From the NCBI GenBank assembly GCA_036846645.1, contig DAIUBN010000131.1, positions 1 through 8,516 of the forward strand: a DNA stretch of 8,516 nt, in the 5' to 3' direction. The notes under the pieces were generated by a model that was given only the letters and a program-made list of their open reading frames with translations, ran no database searches and had not been told where the DNA came from. The first letter of the stretch is position 1. Each line of letters starts with the position of its first letter. A program made the position numbers and the translations under genes. Shown here piece by piece: positions 6,121 to 8,516 of the stretch. Source of the stretch: JAAYUD01 sp036846645. Its GTDB lineage: Bacteria; Bacteroidota; Bacteroidia; Bacteroidales; Bacteroidaceae.

Positions 6121-6843
6121 CTAAAAAGCTGCTACTGTTCTGACTGCACAAGCATAGTTCTTGTCGTAGCTATTGATGTTTCCTGCACTCAGTACGACTG
6201 TCCAGGCTCCTAGATAACTTTTGTCGGATGACGACCAATACATGCCCGAATCTAGACCGATTTTCTCATCTAAATTGCGGCGCGCTCTTTTTACATCGTT
6301 GAAATATCCATTATCTAATATTTTAATGTGACCTAGATTCTCAATAATATCATACCACTGACCGATGCTTGGCAAATACCATCCACTCGTTTTGCCTTCT
6401 GGTAAACGGAGATCGATTCTACCAAAATAATGAGCTGTGGTGAAAGCATTATTATAATAGTATTTATATTTTGCTCGACAATAGACGTATCCGTCTTTAT
6501 CCGTTCTACAATCTGACATCTTGGTTATCATTTTGCATTGAAGTGGAGTCTCGTTGACTGTAATCCATCTAAAGCCTTGCCCTTTTTCAGCATCAACCAA
6601 TGCTACAATCTGACCATGAGTCCAACCGCGGGCACGTTCTTCGGCAGTAGTCTTCAGACTGAATACAACTCCTAAGCACTGTTTCTTTTCCGACAACTCG
6701 TGTGAAACACTTCCATCAGCAAAATAATAATCTCCTATTTGCATCTCCGAATAGTCGATAAACTGACTGTCGGAAGAATCATTATTCTGAGCAAACACTC
6801 CGAGTGAGAACAGACTCACTACCAGTAAAACGAAATTTCTCAT
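6121..6843 (-). CDS. Secreted DUF1566-like protein
   Basis: A 240-residue protein with a Sec signal peptide (residues 1-18, hydrophobic LLVVSLFSLGVFA, probable cleavage before Q19) and no lipobox cysteine, so it is exported to the periplasm or beyond. The first part has IGDYYFADGS (36-45) and GVVFSL (58-63). The C-terminal half carries signatures of the DUF1566 / Fibrobacter paralogous-domain group: GWYLPSIGQW (154-163), YWSSSD (202-207) and the terminal AVRTVAAF. These C-type-lectin-like folds occur in many Bacteroidetes surface proteins; the ligand is unknown. It is convergent with the lipoprotein gene (92 bp between stops) and lies 90 bp downstream of the EamA transporter gene on the same strand. 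No clear promoter is seen in that 90 bp, so it might be expressed by readthrough. Confidence 0.85.
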   Translation of the reverse strand: MRNFVLLVVSLFSLGVFAQNNDSSDSQFIDYSEMQIGDYYFADGSVSHELSEKKQCLGVVFSLKTTAEERARGWTHGQIVALVDAEKGQGFRWITVNETPLQCKMITKMSDCRTDKDGYVYCRAKYKYYYNNAFTTAHYFGRIDLRLPEGKTSGWYLPSIGQWYDIIENLGHIKILDNGYFNDVKRARRNLDEKIGLDSGMYWSSSDKSYLGAWTVVLSAGNINSYDKNYACAVRTVAAF

Positions 6844-6933
6844 ATAAGTCTAAATAATGGTATTTATTCATTAGACGGAGAGGTATGCAAAATGTTGCAA
6901 AGAATCAATGATATTATTCTTAGCTCTAATACT

Positions 6934-7842
6934 CTATCTTTTACTATATACCAATATTGTAACAGCAATGATAATGAAAACGATGCCGAATACTGATGAG
7001 AAAGAGAGTTGTTCGCCTAGGAATACAACTCCGACACAGACAGCCGTGAGCGGTTCGAAGGCTCCCATAACGGCGGTACGAGTAGAACCAAGACGTTTGA
7101 TGGCAAGTATAAGTGCTATGTTGGAAACGACGGTTGGAATCAGAGCCAAGAAAATGAGATGAATGCCCGAAGATATATTTGGAATGCGCTGTATGCCTTG
7201 CCCGAATGATTCGGATACTATGATGAGAATAAATAGTCCGAACAACATGACGTAGAAAGTAAGTTTAAGACTGCCCATGCTTCTAACTTTGAGCTGATTG
7301 ACTGCAACAAGATATATGGCATAGCATACTCCTGAGAATAATACGATGAGCAATCCTATCAAGGCAAAATGACTATCGGCATTGTTTTCGTTAGCCAAAC
7401 AAGCCACACCACTTACTGCTATAATGATGGCAGAAATCGTTTTTATAGAAAACTTCTCGTGAAAGAAAAGCATCATGATGATAGAAGTGAATACCGGGTA
7501 CATGAAATGAATAGTAGTGGCTTTACCACTCGACATGAACTGGTAGCTCCAAAACAAGAACAGTGCCGAACCGCAATAAAGTAATGCCAGTAACATCAAT
7601 CGCCAAACTTCACCAATGCTTATTTTTAATTTCTTATTGCTGAAAATAAGTATCGGTAGAATGAATAAGCAAGAAAAGGCGAATCTGTATATCAATACCG
7701 AAATAAAATTCATGCCTTGATTCATCACTGGCAGTGAGAAAAGAGGTATTAATCCGAATGAAACAGCTGACAGAATGGAATAAAGGAATCCTGATAGAAC
7801 AGATTTACGGGTAACAGTCGACGCGATTGTTGTTTTTTTCAT
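6934..7842 (-). CDS. EamA-family (drug/metabolite transporter superfamily) inner-membrane transporter
   Basis: A 302-residue polytopic membrane protein with about ten hydrophobic helices arranged as two EamA repeats (about 16-149 and 160-299). The internal duplication is visible: YPVFTSIIMMLFFHE (115-129) at the end of the first repeat matches FEPLTAVCVGVVFLGE (262-277) in the second. Both are followed by a short hydrophilic turn and a final helix (SAIIIAVSGV and FGIVFIIIAV). Length and arrangement are normal for DMT exporters of amino acids, nucleobases or other metabolites; the substrate cannot be predicted. The ATG at 7842 (- strand) follows aagaga and lies about 20 bases from the start site expected from a TAACTTTG promoter element. 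It diverges from the aquaporin gene. Confidence 0.93.
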   Translation of the reverse strand: MKKTTIASTVTRKSVLSGFLYSILSAVSFGLIPLFSLPVMNQGMNFISVLIYRFAFSCLFILPILIFSNKKLKISIGEVWRLMLLALLYCGSALFLFWSYQFMSSGKATTIHFMYPVFTSIIMMLFFHEKFSIKTISAIIIAVSGVACLANENNADSHFALIGLLIVLFSGVCYAIYLVAVNQLKVRSMGSLKLTFYVMLFGLFILIIVSESFGQGIQRIPNISSGIHLIFLALIPTVVSNIALILAIKRLGSTRTAVMGAFEPLTAVCVGVVFLGEQLSFSSVFGIVFIIIAVTILVYSKR

Positions 7843-7866
7843 TTCTCTTATATCTTTATTTCAATG

Positions 7867-7874
7867 CAAAGTTA
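7867..7874 (-). promoter_or_regulatory. Bacteroidetes-type -7 element for the EamA gene
   Basis: On the - strand this reads TAACTTTG, a full match to the Bacteroidetes primary-sigma consensus TAnnTTTG. It is placed to give a leader of about 20 bases before the ATG at 7842. I do not find a well-spaced TTTG -33 element, so support rests on the -7 box and its position. Confidence 0.45.
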
Positions 7875-7926
7875 CGATTTCAAATTGAGTAAAGCGCCCT
7901 GTATATAGATATTTTGCCGTAAATAT

Positions 7927-7957
7927 TTTGATTTGTAATAATTATCCGCTATTTTTG
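7927..7957 (+). promoter_or_regulatory. Bacteroidetes-type promoter for the aquaporin gene
   Basis: TTTG at 7927-7930 and TATTTTTG at 7950-7957 match the -33 (TTTG) and -7 (TAnnTTTG) elements of the Bacteroidetes primary sigma factor, with a 19-bp spacer. Initiation about seven bases later would leave a leader of roughly 20 nt before the ATG at 7985. Confidence 0.55.
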
Positions 7958-7984
7958 AGAGATAAAACTAAATGATCATCAATT

Positions 7985-8516
7985 ATGAAGAAGTATTTTG
8001 CAGAAATGGTCGGAACGATGGTTCTCGTTCTGATGGGTTGTGGCAGTGCTGTGTTTGCTGGTTCTTACGCTGCTGCTGGTACGGTGGGCGCTGGTGTAGG
8101 CACTTTGGGTGTAGCATTGGCTTTTGGTCTGTCGGTTGTTGCGATGGCTTATACTATCGGTGGTATATCAGGTTGCCACATTAATCCAGCTATTACATTG
8201 GGTGTTTATCTATCGAAACGAATGAGTGGTAAAGACGCTGCGATGTATATGTTGTTTCAGGTTATAGGTGCTATTATCGGTTCGGCTATTCTTTTTGCTT
8301 TAGTTTCTACCGGTGATTTTGTAGGAGGCGGTGTTACTCAGACAGGCGCTAATGCTTGTTCTTCTGGTGTCAGCTTGACGCAGGGATTTATTGCTGAGGC
8401 TGTATTCACTTTCATATTTGTATTGGTTGTCCTCGGCACTACCGATTCGAAGAAAGGTGCAGGCAACTTTGCAGGTCTGGCTATAGGTCTGTCGCTCGTA
8501 TTGATTCATATCGTTT
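7985..8516 (+). CDS. aqpZ: Aquaporin Z-like water channel (3'-truncated by window end)
   Basis: The first 177 residues of a major intrinsic protein; the frame is still open at the window end, and the full family length is about 230. The opening (YFAEMVGT, then LMGCGSAVFAG) and SGCHINPAITLG (62-73), with the first NPA loop N67-P68-A69, align with E. coli AqpZ. The aromatic/arginine filter supports a water channel rather than a glycerol facilitator. F47 aligns with AqpZ F43, and H175 in LVLIHIV with AqpZ H174; the arginine and second NPA lie beyond the window. C64 replaces the glycine seen in AqpZ just before the histidine and NPA. The ATG at 7985 is preferred over the ATG at 7972, which is in another frame. 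A consensus promoter lies just upstream, and the gene diverges from the EamA transporter. Confidence 0.94.
   Translation, partial: MKKYFAEMVGTMVLVLMGCGSAVFAGSYAAAGTVGAGVGTLGVALAFGLSVVAMAYTIGGISGCHINPAITLGVYLSKRMSGKDAAMYMLFQVIGAIIGSAILFALVSTGDFVGGGVTQTGANACSSGVSLTQGFIAEAVFTFIFVLVVLGTTDSKKGAGNFAGLAIGLSLVLIHIV

Noticed and set aside
6115..6143. TCAGAAC / GTTCTGA inverted repeat over the end of the DUF1566-like gene as a terminator
   Set aside because: The stem is only 7 bp with a 15-nt loop, overlaps the stop codon, and has no adjacent T-run.
6851..6866. TAAATA / TATTTA hairpin just upstream of the DUF1566-like start
   Set aside because: An all-A/T 6-bp stem is weak and expected by chance in an AT-rich leader.
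7972..8184. 70-codon + strand open frame starting at the ATG at 7972
   Set aside because: It lies in another frame over the aquaporin gene, whose protein matches AqpZ from the ATG at 7985.

Overview
The window comes from a Bacteroidales bacterium, most likely Prevotella or a close relative. The support is a DAHP synthase with a C-terminal chorismate mutase, calycin-like and DUF1566-like secreted proteins, AT-rich leaders without clear Shine-Dalgarno sites, and TAnnTTTG-type promoter elements. This assignment is an inference from gene families; no 16S or other marker gene is present.

Left part (1-3540, + strand). An aromatic amino acid block holds the 3' end of a class I/II PLP aminotransferase, a bifunctional DAHP synthase/chorismate mutase and prephenate dehydrogenase. 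Together these cover entry into the shikimate pathway, chorismate to prephenate, prephenate to 4-hydroxyphenylpyruvate, and probably the final transamination. A DJ-1/PfpI-family gene follows and runs into a block of exactly 100 N (3038-3137), a scaffold gap. On the far side is the C-terminal part of a calycin-like secreted protein, closed by a strong intrinsic terminator (3493-3541).

Intergenic island (3542-3995). About 450 bases hold no convincing gene but are full of structure. There are five degenerate repeats with an exact 22-bp period (about 3557-3670), a perfect 40-bp palindrome (3751-3790) and two smaller hairpins. This is the least explained part of the window.

Middle (3996-6028, + strand). 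Three overlapping genes form a translationally coupled cassette: an ECF sigma factor, a small single-pass membrane protein in the anti-sigma position, and a lipoprotein that also has a C-terminal transmembrane helix. I read it as an envelope-sensing regulatory unit whose signal and target genes are unknown.

Right part (6121-8516). A secreted DUF1566-like protein (-) converges on the sigma cassette. A ten-helix EamA/DMT transporter (-) lies behind it. An AqpZ-like aquaporin (+) diverges from the transporter and is cut by the window end. The 142-bp divergent region carries a Bacteroidetes-type promoter element facing each way.
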